From: Rossellomorea vietnamensis
Lineage (GTDB): Bacteria; Bacillota; Bacilli; Bacillales; Bacillaceae_B
Length of the DNA stretch: 64,000 nucleotides
Direction of reading: 5' to 3'
Assembly (NCBI RefSeq): GCF_008180415.1
Contig: NZ_VTEI01000012.1
Coordinates: forward strand, 23,456-87,455
How positions within the stretch are numbered: the stretch's first letter is position 1; each line of letters opens with the position of its first letter. Below are positions 16,620-26,304 of the stretch, one piece after another. The position numbers were made by a program, and so were the translations under genes. Under the pieces are notes generated by a model. The model saw only the letters and a list, made by a program, of their open reading frames with translations, ran no database searches and was not told the origin of the DNA.

Positions 16620-17714
16620 TTATTCCACAGTACCTGATTCCAGGATAAGGACATTAGCTTTAACATCTATCTCAGCCTGAGGATATTCCTCTTCTTCCCA
16701 CTTTTTGAAGTCCATTTTTCGCACACCATGCTTTTGACGCTGTCCAAACCCCACTGGGTCTATGCCTTTCTCTTGAAAGTTTTTCAGCATCTTCAGGCAG
16801 CGGGTTTCAATATCCTTCTCCATTTTTTCCTGAATTTCCTTAGTTCTATCAGGGGAAAGTCTTTTTCCTGTATATTCTTTTATAATTCCCTCAATCTCGA
16901 TGATGACGTTGATCTTTACGGGGCTGGCGTTATGTTCTATTTGGATTTTGTGTTTAGATTTCAGGCTGGTCACAGAAGCCTCTATGCTGGCTTTTAGGCT
17001 GACGCCTTCATCCGAAAGTTTGACGACTTGGTTCCCTTCGCTGTATTTGTCAGCAAGGAGTTTGAAATAAAACATATCCTCTTTGTTTATCCTGTCGATC
17101 ATTTTATCATTTTTAAAGAGTGCTACTCCCGTAAGGTCCAATGTTTTATCTTCGTCCTGCTGGATTATAGGTAAGTAGGAGGTGTGGCCTTCTTGAAAAA
17201 AGGTGAACAAAAATAAGTGTAAGTTGGACTTTGCCAAATCGCCTCGGCGGATATTGTGATCCACAAGAGTGGTGATGTAATCTGAAGTCCCTTTATTGCC
17301 GTAATTTCCTTTTAAAATCTCTTCTGCGGACCCATCACTGACCAGGAGCATGACTCTTGCTCCGACGCTCGCATCACGCTGAAGGGAGTCCGCTATGTGA
17401 AGCATCCCTCTTTTGGCCATCTTTTCAGAAATCACGACGTTTTCCAAGCTTCCCCTTACAAGAGGCTGCTCAGATTTCTTTTCCAATAAGTTCAGCACTT
17501 CCCTAGTTGATTTAGCTTCTGCCGTCAGGGTGACATTTTCAATTTGTTTATCAGCAGAATATCTGGGATACAAAGCGGTGCCTCTGATTAAATCCTCGCC
17601 CGCCATATCGTACCCCTTCGCTGTTTCAATGTTAAGGTCATCCAGGATTTCCTGCTCCACACATCCAGATAAAAGGATGAGCGAGCCCACCAACAGTAAT
17701 GTGAATTTTTTCAT
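16620..17714 (-). CDS. Ger(x)C family spore germination lipoprotein (GerC subunit)
   Basis: A 364-residue lipoprotein with signal peptide and lipobox L-S-G-C, the cysteine at residue 18. Family features are the N-terminal LDDLNIETAKGYD segment and the C-terminal Ger_C domain with DPVGFGQ near the end. It is the C subunit of a germinant receptor in the spore inner membrane, needed for nutrient-triggered germination. Its ATG overlaps the end of the B gene by 4 nt. The three genes A-B-C in this order form a complete gerA-type operon; the germinant cannot be told. Confidence 0.93.
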   Translation of the reverse strand: MKKFTLLLVGSLILLSGCVEQEILDDLNIETAKGYDMAGEDLIRGTALYPRYSADKQIENVTLTAEAKSTREVLNLLEKKSEQPLVRGSLENVVISEKMAKRGMLHIADSLQRDASVGARVMLLVSDGSAEEILKGNYGNKGTSDYITTLVDHNIRRGDLAKSNLHLFLFTFFQEGHTSYLPIIQQDEDKTLDLTGVALFKNDKMIDRINKEDMFYFKLLADKYSEGNQVVKLSDEGVSLKASIEASVTSLKSKHKIQIEHNASPVKINVIIEIEGIIKEYTGKRLSPDRTKEIQEKMEKDIETRCLKMLKNFQEKGIDPVGFGQRQKHGVRKMDFKKWEEEEYPQAEIDVKANVLILESGTVE

Positions 17715-18805
17715 TGTTTTTTTCTCACCTTCTTCATTAAATAGATCATGAAGAGAAGAAACGGAAGGTAAACAAAGTTCAAATAAAAACCAACTTTACT
17801 GGTAATATCATTTAATAAATTGATTTGGGCGCGGTCTTTTATGAAACCAACAGCTATGACGCAAATCACGGAAAGGATAATTAATGTTTTTCTTTGATTT
17901 AACTTAAATGACCTCTTAGCTATTCGGCTTCCGCACCATAACGAAATACATACATTTGGAAGGATGATCAAGCACCAGTTGGCGATGCCGATATACTCAA
18001 AGCGTTCGACGAAGGGCATTTGAACAATTTTCCACATCGAAAGCGTCGCCCAGACCGTTTTTTCAAGCTGTCCTTCGCTGAAGAAAGCAAAGCTAATCAG
18101 AGTTAAAAGAGTAAAAAAACCGGTAGTGAGAAGGAGTCCGCCATGGGCCCACTTTTTTGATTTGCTCCCATCCTTAAGATATGGATAAAAAATGAGGAGA
18201 GTTTCATATCCCAGGAAGCTCAGTGTCATGTCCCGTGTTGCCTTCACCATATCTAAAAGAGTATGGTCCCAGATGGGAAGCAGATTTCTAAAATCGGAAA
18301 ATGGGAAAGTGAATCCGAATGTCAACACAAGGTAGGCCGGCAGTACAGTTCCAAAAAAAGCAACCCCCGCTGCGGCCCTAAATCCTCCCGTAACAACATA
18401 GATGACGAGCAGGAAGAAGGGGATGGCGAAAGCCCAGGATGCCAGTCGGGGGTACATCCATACTTGTACGACTTCCACATATGTGCGGCAGACCGTCACA
18501 GCAATCAAGCAGAAATAGATGAGATACACTCCGTCGACTGCTTTACCCATCCACTTTCCAAAGGCAGTTCGATTGGCTTCAATAAGATCACCGCCGCCGG
18601 TCTGTACAATTTTAAATATCAGGAATACGATGACATTTGTCAGCAGGCCAGCAATGATAACAGAAACCCAGGCATCATATCCCGCACTTTTTGCAATAAT
18701 TCTCTGATAACCTAATACACCGACGCCGACTTGGACAGAGTGAATGAGGAAGAATACGATAAATGGCGATATTTTTCTATTTTCAGGAACATGAACAGAC
18801 TGCAT
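17711..18805 (-). CDS. GerAB/GerKB family germination permease (GerB subunit)
   Basis: A 364-residue integral membrane protein with about ten helices, of the endospore germination permease branch of the APC superfamily. The N-terminus ISPFIVFFLIHSVQVGVGVLGYQ is typical. The B subunit binds the germinant, as shown for B. subtilis GerAB. GGAGG lies 8 nt before the ATG. It follows the A gene by 17 nt and overlaps the C gene by 4 nt. The strain likely has further ger operons elsewhere, so a specific name is not given. Confidence 0.94.
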   Translation of the reverse strand: MQSVHVPENRKISPFIVFFLIHSVQVGVGVLGYQRIIAKSAGYDAWVSVIIAGLLTNVIVFLIFKIVQTGGGDLIEANRTAFGKWMGKAVDGVYLIYFCLIAVTVCRTYVEVVQVWMYPRLASWAFAIPFFLLVIYVVTGGFRAAAGVAFFGTVLPAYLVLTFGFTFPFSDFRNLLPIWDHTLLDMVKATRDMTLSFLGYETLLIFYPYLKDGSKSKKWAHGGLLLTTGFFTLLTLISFAFFSEGQLEKTVWATLSMWKIVQMPFVERFEYIGIANWCLIILPNVCISLWCGSRIAKRSFKLNQRKTLIILSVICVIAVGFIKDRAQINLLNDITSKVGFYLNFVYLPFLLFMIYLMKKVRKKQ

Positions 18806-18822
18806 AGCAAAACCTCCGCCAA

Positions 18823-20328
18823 TTATTCATCAATATCGAGTTTCTTCCGTCCCTCTTCAGGTTTGAATCTGTTTGGATTCTTAGTCCGCATGAAAGCTGG
18901 CCGCTTACTTTGAGTATGAAAAGGAAAGCGGATAATCGCATCCTTAAGGTCATACAGCCTCGGAGGATACAAGGGTTCAAGGAACGGGCGGCCAAGGGAA
19001 GTCAGTTTTATGAGATGAGTCATCAAAATGCAAAAACAAAAGACGATACCGAGCATGCCCCAAATTTGGGCAAATAACAAAAATGGAAAACGCAGGATCC
19101 TGATAGTGTTGCCCATCTTATAAACAGGGGTTGTAAATGATGCTAGTGCTGCCAGGGCAACCAGGATCAGCAAAACATTGCTGGTCAGACCAGCTTCTAC
19201 CGATGCCGTTCCAATAACGATTCCTCCTACGATACCAATTGTCTGGCCGACCTTGGTCGGGAGGCGGGCCCCTGCTTCCCTGAGCAGTTCTATCGTCAAC
19301 TCAAGAAACAATGCTTCCAGTATGGGAGGAAGCGGGATTTCCTGGCGTGAAGTGATCAGGGTGGCCATCAGGTCTTTAGGGATCAATTCATAGTGATAAG
19401 TCAGCGCAGCTACATAAATAGGTGTAATTAAGATGGAAAAGGCAACCGCAAATACCCGGACCAGCCGGAAAAAGGAAGCGACGATATAGTTTAAAAAGTA
19501 ATCTTCATACGCACTGAAAAATTCAACGAGAGTGGTAGGCCCGATCAATGCATGCGGCGAGCCGTCTGAAAGAACGACCACTTTTCCTTCCACCAGTACG
19601 GAAGCAGCACGGTCAGGCCGTTCCGTATCCAGAAGTTGAGGAAACGGAGAATTGGCATTATCCGCAATCATCTGTTCAATGAAGGAGCTGTCATTGATTT
19701 GATCAAAATCAATCGCTTTCAAACGCTGCCGCATCGTTTGGACATTATCCTGGTCTGCCAATCCGTCAATATACAATAAGGAAGTCTTAGTATGAGTCAT
19801 CCGCCCGATATTAAAATCTTCAATAATTAATTCTTTGATAGGGACTCGCTTTCGAAGCATGTTCAAGTTTTGGTCAATTGACTCGACGAATGCCTCTTTT
19901 GGTCCCACCACACTGAACTCTACCTCAGGCTGAGATACCTGGCGGACAACTTCTTTCTGTGCTGCAATGAATGCAAACCGGTTTTTCTCATTTTCTGTTT
20001 TGAGGAGAACATATCCGTTCATCAGCTTTTGCTCTATCTTGCTTTCATCATCAGACAATTGAATGTCAATGATGGGAGCAAGCTTCTTCACATCTTCTAA
20101 AGTTGTAAAGTTCTTTCCAAGGAGAGATGGAAGCAGGTCTTTCTGCAAAATGTCCTCATCAACCAAAGTCGATAAGAAATTCAACCCAAAACGCAATCCT
20201 GTATGCTGGTTGTAATAGAAAATCTCCTTATAATCAGTTGATTTCCGTGCAAGTTTCTCAAATGATTCCTGTGTGCGTTTCTTTTTTGTTTGATCGGTTC
20301 CTTTTTTTCGTTTAAATAAAGAAAACAT
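18823..20328 (-). CDS. GerA/GerKA family germination receptor A subunit
   Basis: About 501 residues. A large N-terminal cytosolic domain (1-240) contains GPKEAFVE and the LYIDGLAD motif, followed by SDGSPHALIGPTTLVEFF, then five or so helices and a short C-terminal tail. The A subunit oligomerises and is thought to form an ion channel. The frame is open from GTG 20340, but the ATG at 20328 (MFSLFKRKK) follows GGTGA at suitable distance and gives the usual start. First gene of the operon; a SigG-type promoter is expected upstream but I could not assign one. The region 20341-20519 to its right has no gene. Confidence 0.94.
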   Translation of the reverse strand: MFSLFKRKKGTDQTKKKRTQESFEKLARKSTDYKEIFYYNQHTGLRFGLNFLSTLVDEDILQKDLLPSLLGKNFTTLEDVKKLAPIIDIQLSDDESKIEQKLMNGYVLLKTENEKNRFAFIAAQKEVVRQVSQPEVEFSVVGPKEAFVESIDQNLNMLRKRVPIKELIIEDFNIGRMTHTKTSLLYIDGLADQDNVQTMRQRLKAIDFDQINDSSFIEQMIADNANSPFPQLLDTERPDRAASVLVEGKVVVLSDGSPHALIGPTTLVEFFSAYEDYFLNYIVASFFRLVRVFAVAFSILITPIYVAALTYHYELIPKDLMATLITSRQEIPLPPILEALFLELTIELLREAGARLPTKVGQTIGIVGGIVIGTASVEAGLTSNVLLILVALAALASFTTPVYKMGNTIRILRFPFLLFAQIWGMLGIVFCFCILMTHLIKLTSLGRPFLEPLYPPRLYDLKDAIIRFPFHTQSKRPAFMRTKNPNRFKPEEGRKKLDIDE

Positions 20329-20519
20329 CAGATTCACCACTTTTATTATTACTCTGATGGTAGTGTTTCCGGTTTGCGGAGAATTATGAAAAAAATGGTG
20401 TAGTAAAATGAAAGGGAGGAGACTTATCCAGAGTGCAGTTAATGCAGCATCTGGTTTGACAACTCTCTGATAGTTACTAGGCTTAAGGATCAGCAGTGAG
20501 GGGAAGTTTGCAGCATAGA

Positions 20520-20546
20520 AAAAAGCCCGCGTGATGACGGGCTTTT
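20520..20546 (-). terminator. yfiY terminator
   Basis: AAAGCCCG and CGGGCTTT pair around CGTGATGA; on the minus strand six T follow. Confidence 0.88.
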
Positions 20547-20553
20547 CCTTTCA

Positions 20554-21531
20554 TTACTGTGCTAAAAAGTATTTCTCAATATCATCAAGCATCAGATTGG
20601 CAGCCATAACTCCGCCGGCAGTGTTCCAAATTGGATCACTTACTTCGTGGACTTTCCCTTCTTGGGCAACCTCAAGTTTTTGGAACAACGGGTCGTTAAT
20701 CCACTCTTCAGCCACTTTATTTCCTTCACCATCACCAGTTTCGTAAGCGAAATAGAACAGGATATCTCCATCCATAGCTGGGATGCGCTCTTTGGTGACA
20801 CCAGTTTCTGCAAAGTCTTCCACATCCTGGCCTTCAGGACGGGCAAAACCTAATTGATCCAGAATGACTCCTGAGAAAGAATCTTTATGGTAGATACGAA
20901 CGTCTGTAGGCATGAAGCGGACCATTGAGACTTCCATGTCCAATTTATCGCCAAGTTCGGCTTTCAGGTCTTCAATACGCTGTTCGTATTCTGCGATGAC
21001 TTCCTGGCCTTTTTCTTCTTTATTAAGAGCTTTCGAGTATAGCTCAAAGTTTTCTTTCCAGTTGCCGCGAAGTGTTTCCGCGAAAACAGTCGGAGCGATT
21101 GCTTTAAGCTTGTCGTACTGTTCTTCCTGGCGCATTTTGTTACCGATGATTAAATCGGGTTTCAATTTTGCGATGGCTTCCATATTTAACTCACTTTCAG
21201 TTCCAACAACTTCAACATCCGCCATTTTATCAGCGATATGCTCATACCAAGGGTCACCGATCCATGATTGAACAGCTCCTACAGGTGTCACATCCATTGC
21301 AAGAAGAGCCTCAGTGCCTTCATTTGTCAAGATGACCACACGTTCAGGTTCTCCTTCGATTTCAGTTGTACCCATTGCATGCTCCACTGTATAGCTTGTA
21401 GTTTCTTCACCTGTGTCGCTGCCATTGCCAGCTGCTTCTTCCTCTTGGTTTTCATTATTTGTTCCGCAAGCTGCAAGAACAAGGATTGCAACAAGAATGA
21501 ATAAAGACATTAAATAACGTAATGGACGCAT
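20554..21531 (-). CDS. yfiY: Siderophore-binding lipoprotein of an iron ABC transporter (YfiY-like)
   Basis: A 325-residue lipoprotein with lipobox L-A-A-C (C22), an acidic linker and a FecB/TroA-type substrate-binding domain. RVVILTNEGTEALLAMDV, GAVQSWIGDPWYEHI and DVRIYHKDSFSGVIL track remembered B. subtilis YfiY, which binds hydroxamate/citrate siderophores such as schizokinen. It is divergent from its permease genes, with a Fur box close to its start (21553-21571), so iron starvation should induce it. The exact siderophore is inferred from homology only. Confidence 0.9.
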   Translation of the reverse strand: MRPLRYLMSLFILVAILVLAACGTNNENQEEEAAGNGSDTGEETTSYTVEHAMGTTEIEGEPERVVILTNEGTEALLAMDVTPVGAVQSWIGDPWYEHIADKMADVEVVGTESELNMEAIAKLKPDLIIGNKMRQEEQYDKLKAIAPTVFAETLRGNWKENFELYSKALNKEEKGQEVIAEYEQRIEDLKAELGDKLDMEVSMVRFMPTDVRIYHKDSFSGVILDQLGFARPEGQDVEDFAETGVTKERIPAMDGDILFYFAYETGDGEGNKVAEEWINDPLFQKLEVAQEGKVHEVSDPIWNTAGGVMAANLMLDDIEKYFLAQ

Positions 21532-21552
21532 ATGTATTTCCTCCTGATTTGG

Positions 21553-21571
21553 TGATAATGATTTTCATTTG
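21553..21571. promoter_or_regulatory. Fur box for yfiY
   Basis: TGATAATGATTTTCATTTG matches the Fur consensus (TGATAATnATTnTCA) with few changes, 21 bp upstream of the yfiY start. Confidence 0.85.
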
Positions 21572-21624
21572 CATTACTTCCAAAAACTATACTAGAAGAT
21601 AACGATTACAAAGTCAACCACCAA

Positions 21625-21643
21625 TTGATAATGATTTTCAACA
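21625..21643. promoter_or_regulatory. Fur box for the permease operon
   Basis: TTGATAATGATTTTCAACA is a second strong Fur-type inverted repeat in the same divergent region, about 95 bp before yfiZ. Confidence 0.85.
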
Positions 21644-21735
21644 TCATTGACTAGCATTCTTTTATTCTCTAAAATGGAAAGTGGAGTAAACGTTTTTCTA
21701 ATCTAAATGAATGTTTTAACAGAAGGGTTATATAT

Positions 21736-22725
21736 ATGAGAAGATCAGGAATGCAGGCGTTGCTGTTATTAACAGCACTATTCATCTTTGCATTGTTCAT
21801 CGGAATGAGCATTGTATATGGCTACACAGAAACTACATGGAAGATGGCGTACCAGGCACTGACAAACGGGGATGGCTCTACGGAACATCTTGTCATCCAG
21901 ACGGTCAGGCTGCCGAGGGCTCTCATTGCGGCTTCCGTAGGGGCATCGCTGGCCATCTCAGGAGTACTAATGCAGACATTGACAAAGAATCCGCTCGCAT
22001 CTCCCGGTATTTTCGGGATTAATGCCGGAGCGGGCTTCATGGTCGTCATTGCTGTAACACTCTTTAATATCTCAAATTTACAAAGCTTTACATGGCTTTC
22101 CTTCCTTGGTGCGGGTATAGCTGCGGTAGCGGTGTATGTCATTGGCTCTGCGGGAAGAGAAGGGTTGACCCCTATGAAGCTCACACTTGCCGGAGCCGCT
22201 ATCACAGCGTTATTTTCCTCGTTTACACAAGGATTTCTTGTACTGAATGAAGCGGCTTTGGAGCAGGTCCTTTTCTGGCTTGCCGGATCAGTCCAAGGCA
22301 GGAGCCTTGATATCCTTTATGGTGTCTTTCCTTATCTTCTCATCGGCTGGGTCCTAGCTATTATAATAGGAAACAAATTGAATGTCCTGGCAATGGGAGA
22401 AGATGTAGCGAGAGGGCTGGGACTTAAGACAGGATGGATCAAACTGATTTCATTAATTGTCGTAGTCCTGCTTGCGGGCGGATCGGTAGCTATAGCCGGT
22501 CCGATCGGCTTTGTCGGCATCGTGGTGCCGCATATTGCCAGAAGAATCATTGGTGTAGACCATAGGTGGCTTCTGCCTTTTGCAGGCTTGACAGGCGGGA
22601 TTCTCCTGCTGGCTGCCGATATTGGTGCAAGGTATATTATCATGCCGCAGGAAGTTCCTGTCGGTGTCATGACAGCCGCTATAGGCGCCCCGTTTTTCAT
22701 TTACATCGCAAGGAAGGGGTTTTAG
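21736..22725 (+). CDS. yfiZ: FecCD family siderophore ABC permease (YfiZ-like)
   Basis: A 329-residue inner-membrane permease with about ten helices. The motif RLPRALIAASVGASLAISG, MQTLTKNPLASPGIFGINAG and GPIGFVGIVVPHIAR are characteristic of FecCD/BtuC permeases; the last is the loop that contacts the ATPase. AGAAGGG precedes the ATG. It pairs with the next gene, 3 nt away, as a heterodimeric channel, and with the divergent binding protein. Fur control is likely from the box at 21625. Confidence 0.92.
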   Translation: MRRSGMQALLLLTALFIFALFIGMSIVYGYTETTWKMAYQALTNGDGSTEHLVIQTVRLPRALIAASVGASLAISGVLMQTLTKNPLASPGIFGINAGAGFMVVIAVTLFNISNLQSFTWLSFLGAGIAAVAVYVIGSAGREGLTPMKLTLAGAAITALFSSFTQGFLVLNEAALEQVLFWLAGSVQGRSLDILYGVFPYLLIGWVLAIIIGNKLNVLAMGEDVARGLGLKTGWIKLISLIVVVLLAGGSVAIAGPIGFVGIVVPHIARRIIGVDHRWLLPFAGLTGGILLLAADIGARYIIMPQEVPVGVMTAAIGAPFFIYIARKGF

Positions 22726-22728
22726 CGG

Positions 22729-23784
22729 ATGAAGCGATATATTGCCAAACGATTTTTTAAAGATAAGCTTTCATTCTTAATAGATTTGTCAGCAGTAAAA
22801 AAGATTTTCTTATTAATGGCTGTGACTGCCTTAATATTTATATTGAGTACAGGACTTGGTGACATGAACATACAGCCCTGGACAGTTCTGATGGTGTTTT
22901 TCGGAGGAGGGACCGAGCTTGAGCAGCTGGTCGTTCAATCCTTCAGGCTTCCAAGGATCATTATTGCGCTGCTGGCCGGCATGTCTTTGGCGATTGCCGG
23001 AGCTTTGCTTCAAGGAATGGTAAGGAACCCTCTTGCCTCCCCGGATATCATTGGGATCACCGGTGGAGCAGGCGCTGCAGTAGTAGGATTTTTGGCCTTT
23101 TTCAGTGATGAAAACAATGCCCTGACTGTAAGCATCCAGTGGCTTCCGCTTGCCGCATTTGCCGGAGCAGCGGCAGTCGCATTCCTGGTTTATTTTCTCG
23201 CTTGGAAAAATGGGGTATCCCCAGTCCGCCTGGTCCTGATAGGAATTGGGATATCAGCTCTCATGCAGGCGATCATCACCATGCTGATGATTTTAGGTCC
23301 TATCTTCCGGGCCAGCCAGGCGAATATCTGGATTACAGGTACAGTGAATGCTTCCAATTGGAAAGATGTTCAGATTCTGTTACCGTGGACACTGATCCTG
23401 ATTTTGATTGCGTTTGTTTTGGCAAGGAACGTTAACATTCAAGAGCTCGGGGAAGAAATTGCCACTGGCGTGGGAAGCAGCATCCAGAGACAGCGGATCA
23501 TTCTGCTAACCTTGGCTACGGGTTTAGTCGGCGGAGCGGTTGCATTTGCAGGAGGCATAGGGTTTGTAGGACTGATGGCACCACATATGGCCCGCCGTCT
23601 GGTTGGTTCATCTTTTGGCGCCCTGCTGCCAGTAGCGGCTTTGCTTGGAGGCACTCTGGTGATGATAGCCGACCTTGTGGGCCGGACTTTATTTTTACCC
23701 TTGGAAGTGCCTGCCGGTGTGTTCACTGCCGCTATCGGCGCTCCGTACTTCATCTATTTACTATTTAAGACAAAAAATGCATAA
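22729..23784 (+). CDS. yfhA: FecCD family siderophore ABC permease, second subunit (YfhA-like)
   Basis: A 351-residue permease with an N-terminal extension of about 25 residues before the first helix, as in YfhA. It shares RLPRIIIALLAGMSLAIAGALLQ, NPLASPDIIGITGGAG and GGIGFVGLMAPHMARRLVG with its partner. AAGGAAGGGG at the end of yfiZ serves as ribosome binding site. It is separated from the ATPase gene by 84 nt, which hold no clear terminator. Confidence 0.92.
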   Translation: MKRYIAKRFFKDKLSFLIDLSAVKKIFLLMAVTALIFILSTGLGDMNIQPWTVLMVFFGGGTELEQLVVQSFRLPRIIIALLAGMSLAIAGALLQGMVRNPLASPDIIGITGGAGAAVVGFLAFFSDENNALTVSIQWLPLAAFAGAAAVAFLVYFLAWKNGVSPVRLVLIGIGISALMQAIITMLMILGPIFRASQANIWITGTVNASNWKDVQILLPWTLILILIAFVLARNVNIQELGEEIATGVGSSIQRQRIILLTLATGLVGGAVAFAGGIGFVGLMAPHMARRLVGSSFGALLPVAALLGGTLVMIADLVGRTLFLPLEVPAGVFTAAIGAPYFIYLLFKTKNA

Positions 23785-23868
23785 CTTTTTTATATAAAAA
23801 TACTTTAGAATCATAATAGAATGATTTTAGGAACGGCAGCAGTTCAAACCAAAGGAGATGACCCGAGG

Positions 23869-24687
23869 ATGACACAATCTCTTCAGACAGAATCGCTTAC
23901 TTTAAGTTATGGAGACAGAATAATTATAGATGAACTGGACCTTGAGATTCCTAAAGGTGAAATCACGGTATTCATAGGAGGGAATGGCTGCGGAAAGTCC
24001 ACACTCCTTCGCTCAATGGCGAGGCTTCTGAAGCCTCAAACGGGTTCTGTGCTCATCGATGGTGATGCGATTGCAAAATTGTCTACAAAGGATGTAGCCA
24101 GAAAGCTGGCCATTCTTCCACAATCACCCACTGCACCCGAGGGGTTAACGGTGCTGCAACTGGTCAAACAGGGAAGATACCCTCACCAATCGTGGCTGAA
24201 ACAGTGGTCTCAAAAGGATGAAGAAATCGTCTTAAAGGCTCTCAAGGCCACCAAGATGGAGGAGCTTCAGCATAGAAGAGTCGACGAACTTTCCGGCGGG
24301 CAGCGGCAAAGAGCGTGGATTGCCCTGACTCTTGCTCAGGATACGGATATCATTCTACTGGATGAGCCCACAACGTACCTTGACATGACTCATCAAATTG
24401 AAATCCTGGATTTATTATTTGAATTGAATGAAACAGAAGAGCGTACAATCATCATGGTCTTGCATGATCTGAACCTTGCCTGCCGCTATGCCCATAATAT
24501 CGTTGCGATCCGAGACCAGAAAATATTTGCCCAAGGAAAGCCTGAGGAAGTCATCAGCTGCAACCTTGTGAAAAATGTATTTGACATGGACTGCCAGGTG
24601 ACGAGTGATCCATTGTTCGGTACACCGCTTTGCATTCCTTATGGGAAGGGCAGATGTATCATCAAAGAAGTAGCTGAGATGGCATGA
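23869..24687 (+). CDS. yusV: Iron-siderophore ABC transporter ATPase (YusV-like)
   Basis: A 272-residue ATP-binding subunit. Walker A GGNGCGKST, Q-loop around LPQSP, signature LSGGQRQR, Walker B IILLDEPT and the switch histidine in VLHDLN are all intact. In B. subtilis one ATPase, YusV, serves several siderophore permeases, and its presence beside a yfiZ-yfhA pair here fits that. The frame could begin at 23821, but ATG 23869 after AAAGGAGATGACCCGAGG gives the usual N-terminus. Its last codons overlap the next gene by 4 nt (ATGA). Confidence 0.92.
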   Translation: MTQSLQTESLTLSYGDRIIIDELDLEIPKGEITVFIGGNGCGKSTLLRSMARLLKPQTGSVLIDGDAIAKLSTKDVARKLAILPQSPTAPEGLTVLQLVKQGRYPHQSWLKQWSQKDEEIVLKALKATKMEELQHRRVDELSGGQRQRAWIALTLAQDTDIILLDEPTTYLDMTHQIEILDLLFELNETEERTIIMVLHDLNLACRYAHNIVAIRDQKIFAQGKPEEVISCNLVKNVFDMDCQVTSDPLFGTPLCIPYGKGRCIIKEVAEMA

Positions 24688-25465
24688 GCAGAGTGTCCCT
24701 GACTGCAGAGGAACAAGAAATGCTGAGGTCTTTCCGGTTTTTTACAGAAAGACCCGCGGAGAGCGAATTAACTTCCGCCGCTCAACTGATCAATCCGGAG
24801 GGGATGGAAGCCTTTTTTCAAAAGTACTCCGGCAAGATAGGCAGCGAAGATAAAAAAGTGCTGTCATCGCTGCTGCTTAAGAGGTACGCTTTTGCAGCGG
24901 TCATTTCGCTTTTTTCTTTCTCGGTTTTTAATAAAAGGCTGAATGTATCACCTGATAATGTGTTTCTTGCAGATGGAGAAAAAATGGCCTATGGATTCCT
25001 GGATTTTATTTTCAAGATCAAGATGCCAGTGAGGTTATAGACAGGGAATCTGAAAGGGAAGAAGTGGCAAAGGAAGTGTTTCGGGACCACCTTTTTCCTC
25101 TTATTGAAACGGCGAAGACGGCTGGGAAGGTCACGGACCTGATTACATGGGAAAATGTTGCTATTTATCTGTTCTGGGTTTACGAAGTACTTACTCATCA
25201 AGAAGAGCTTGGGCATGCCCGGGAGAGGATGGAAGAGGACTTTCGCTGGCTGCTGAAGGAAAGGAATGCAGCTCTGTTTGGACCTTATCAGAAAAACCCG
25301 CTTGCCAGATATCACTCAGAAAAACAATTTGTAGCAGCACAGGACAGTATGCTGCGTGTCAGGAAGACTTGCTGCTACTCCTATAAGCTGAGAGACGGGG
25401 AAGCTCTCAGGTGCAGCACATGCCCGCAAACCTGCAATGTGAAACAGCGGAAAGGAGTGAGGTAA
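24684..25465 (+). pseudogene. FhuF-like ferric-siderophore reductase, frameshifted
   Basis: The first 118 codons (24684-25040) and the rest (to 25465) lie in different frames. In the second frame the upstream codons read FYFQDQDASEVIDRE and run on to the end, so one lost base in the T-rich stretch around 25003-25012 restores a protein of about 260 residues. The C-terminus carries the FhuF [2Fe-2S] motif C-C-x10-C-x2-C (in KTCCYSYK and STCPQTC). FhuF proteins release iron from ferric siderophores by reduction, which suits the operon. ATGA overlap with yusV argues that it was a working operon gene. It may be a real frameshift or a homopolymer sequencing error. Confidence 0.8.
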
Positions 25466-25713
25466 TGGAGAACTTTGACGAACAATTCGACGCATTGATC
25501 GATAAATATACTGAACTGCTTCTGGGTGAAGCCACTCCAGAGCTCAAAAGTAAGGTAACGAAATGGGTCATTTATACTTACATCGCCAAGTCCATGCCGC
25601 CTTTGGCCAAGCATTGGAACTCCGAGTTCCCCGAAGGCAAAGAAGAGATTAAGAGAATCATTGCGGAAATCAAAGAGTTGAATGAAGATCATCGAGCGAA
25701 GAAGGATCAATAG
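25465..25713 (+). CDS. yusU: DUF2573 protein YusU
   Basis: An 82-residue cytosolic helical protein beginning MENFDEQFDALIDKY. The block YTYIAKSMPPLAKHWN tracks remembered B. subtilis YusU, which also lies beside yusV. The function is not known. Its ATG overlaps the stop of the FhuF-like gene (TAATG), with AAAGGAGTGAGG just upstream, so it is in the siderophore operon and likely Fur-controlled. The strong terminator at 25716-25747 ends the operon. Confidence 0.85.
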   Translation: MENFDEQFDALIDKYTELLLGEATPELKSKVTKWVIYTYIAKSMPPLAKHWNSEFPEGKEEIKRIIAEIKELNEDHRAKKDQ

Positions 25714-25715
25714 AA

Positions 25716-25747
25716 GCAGCCGCCCGTTATCAGCCGGCTGTTTTTTA
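25716..25747 (+). terminator. Terminator of the siderophore operon
   Basis: CAGCCG and CGGCTG pair around a 12-nt loop and TTTTTT follows. Confidence 0.8.
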
Positions 25748-25850
25748 TTTTGTGCATTTTGTACTCGTTGGTGGAGGACGCCAGCCGGTTTAGTCCGGGG
25801 GCATTTTTGGTGCGAAAAATAAACCTGCCAAAATGGAGTAACAGATTTCT

Positions 25851-25945
25851 CTATCAACGAGTTTTATGCGTCTATCGACGAATCTGCTGGCCTTATCAAC
25901 GAAAATCCCAGGTCTATCGACGAATTTGCTCATCCTATCAGCCGC
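25851..25945. repeat. 21-bp phased array (minus orientation)
   Basis: YTATCRNC cores start at 25851, 25872, 25893, 25914 and 25935, exactly 21 bp apart, with unrelated bases between. This is the reverse complement of the GATAR core of the arrays at 4595, 48881 and 57336. Confidence 0.85.
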
Positions 25946-25984
25946 TTATAGCGAAAGCTGCTTGTCATTTCATTAATTAGGTCC

Positions 25985-26205
25985 CCAGCGGTGAAAATAA
26001 GGGAACTTTTTTCCCTTAATCGGGAATTCCAGCTTATTTCGAGGTAAATAGAGGAACTTTTTTCCCTTATATGATAAAAAAGCGAAATTTTTTTAGTGTA
26101 TAGATCTTATAAGGGAACTTTATTCCCCTATTTTAGCTTTTTTTAGTGTTTTTTAGTAAATAAGGGAACATTTTTCCTCTAATTACTATCTGAAATACTG
26201 AACCA
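25985..26205. repeat. Dispersed element family E, inverted copy
   Basis: Reverse complement of the block at 42695-42905: AAGGGAAC/GTTCCCTT-type palindromes at intervals of about 50 bp, and TTTTTAGTGT linkers. No gene in 25748-26304. Confidence 0.75.
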
Positions 26206-26304
26206 CTCTGAAAAGTTTGAAGCAGCGTCTTTCTATCAATTTTTATGAAAAAGGACCCTTACAGCCCCGCCAGGCAAATGTTCCAAAAATCATCAAAAAT
26301 TCAC

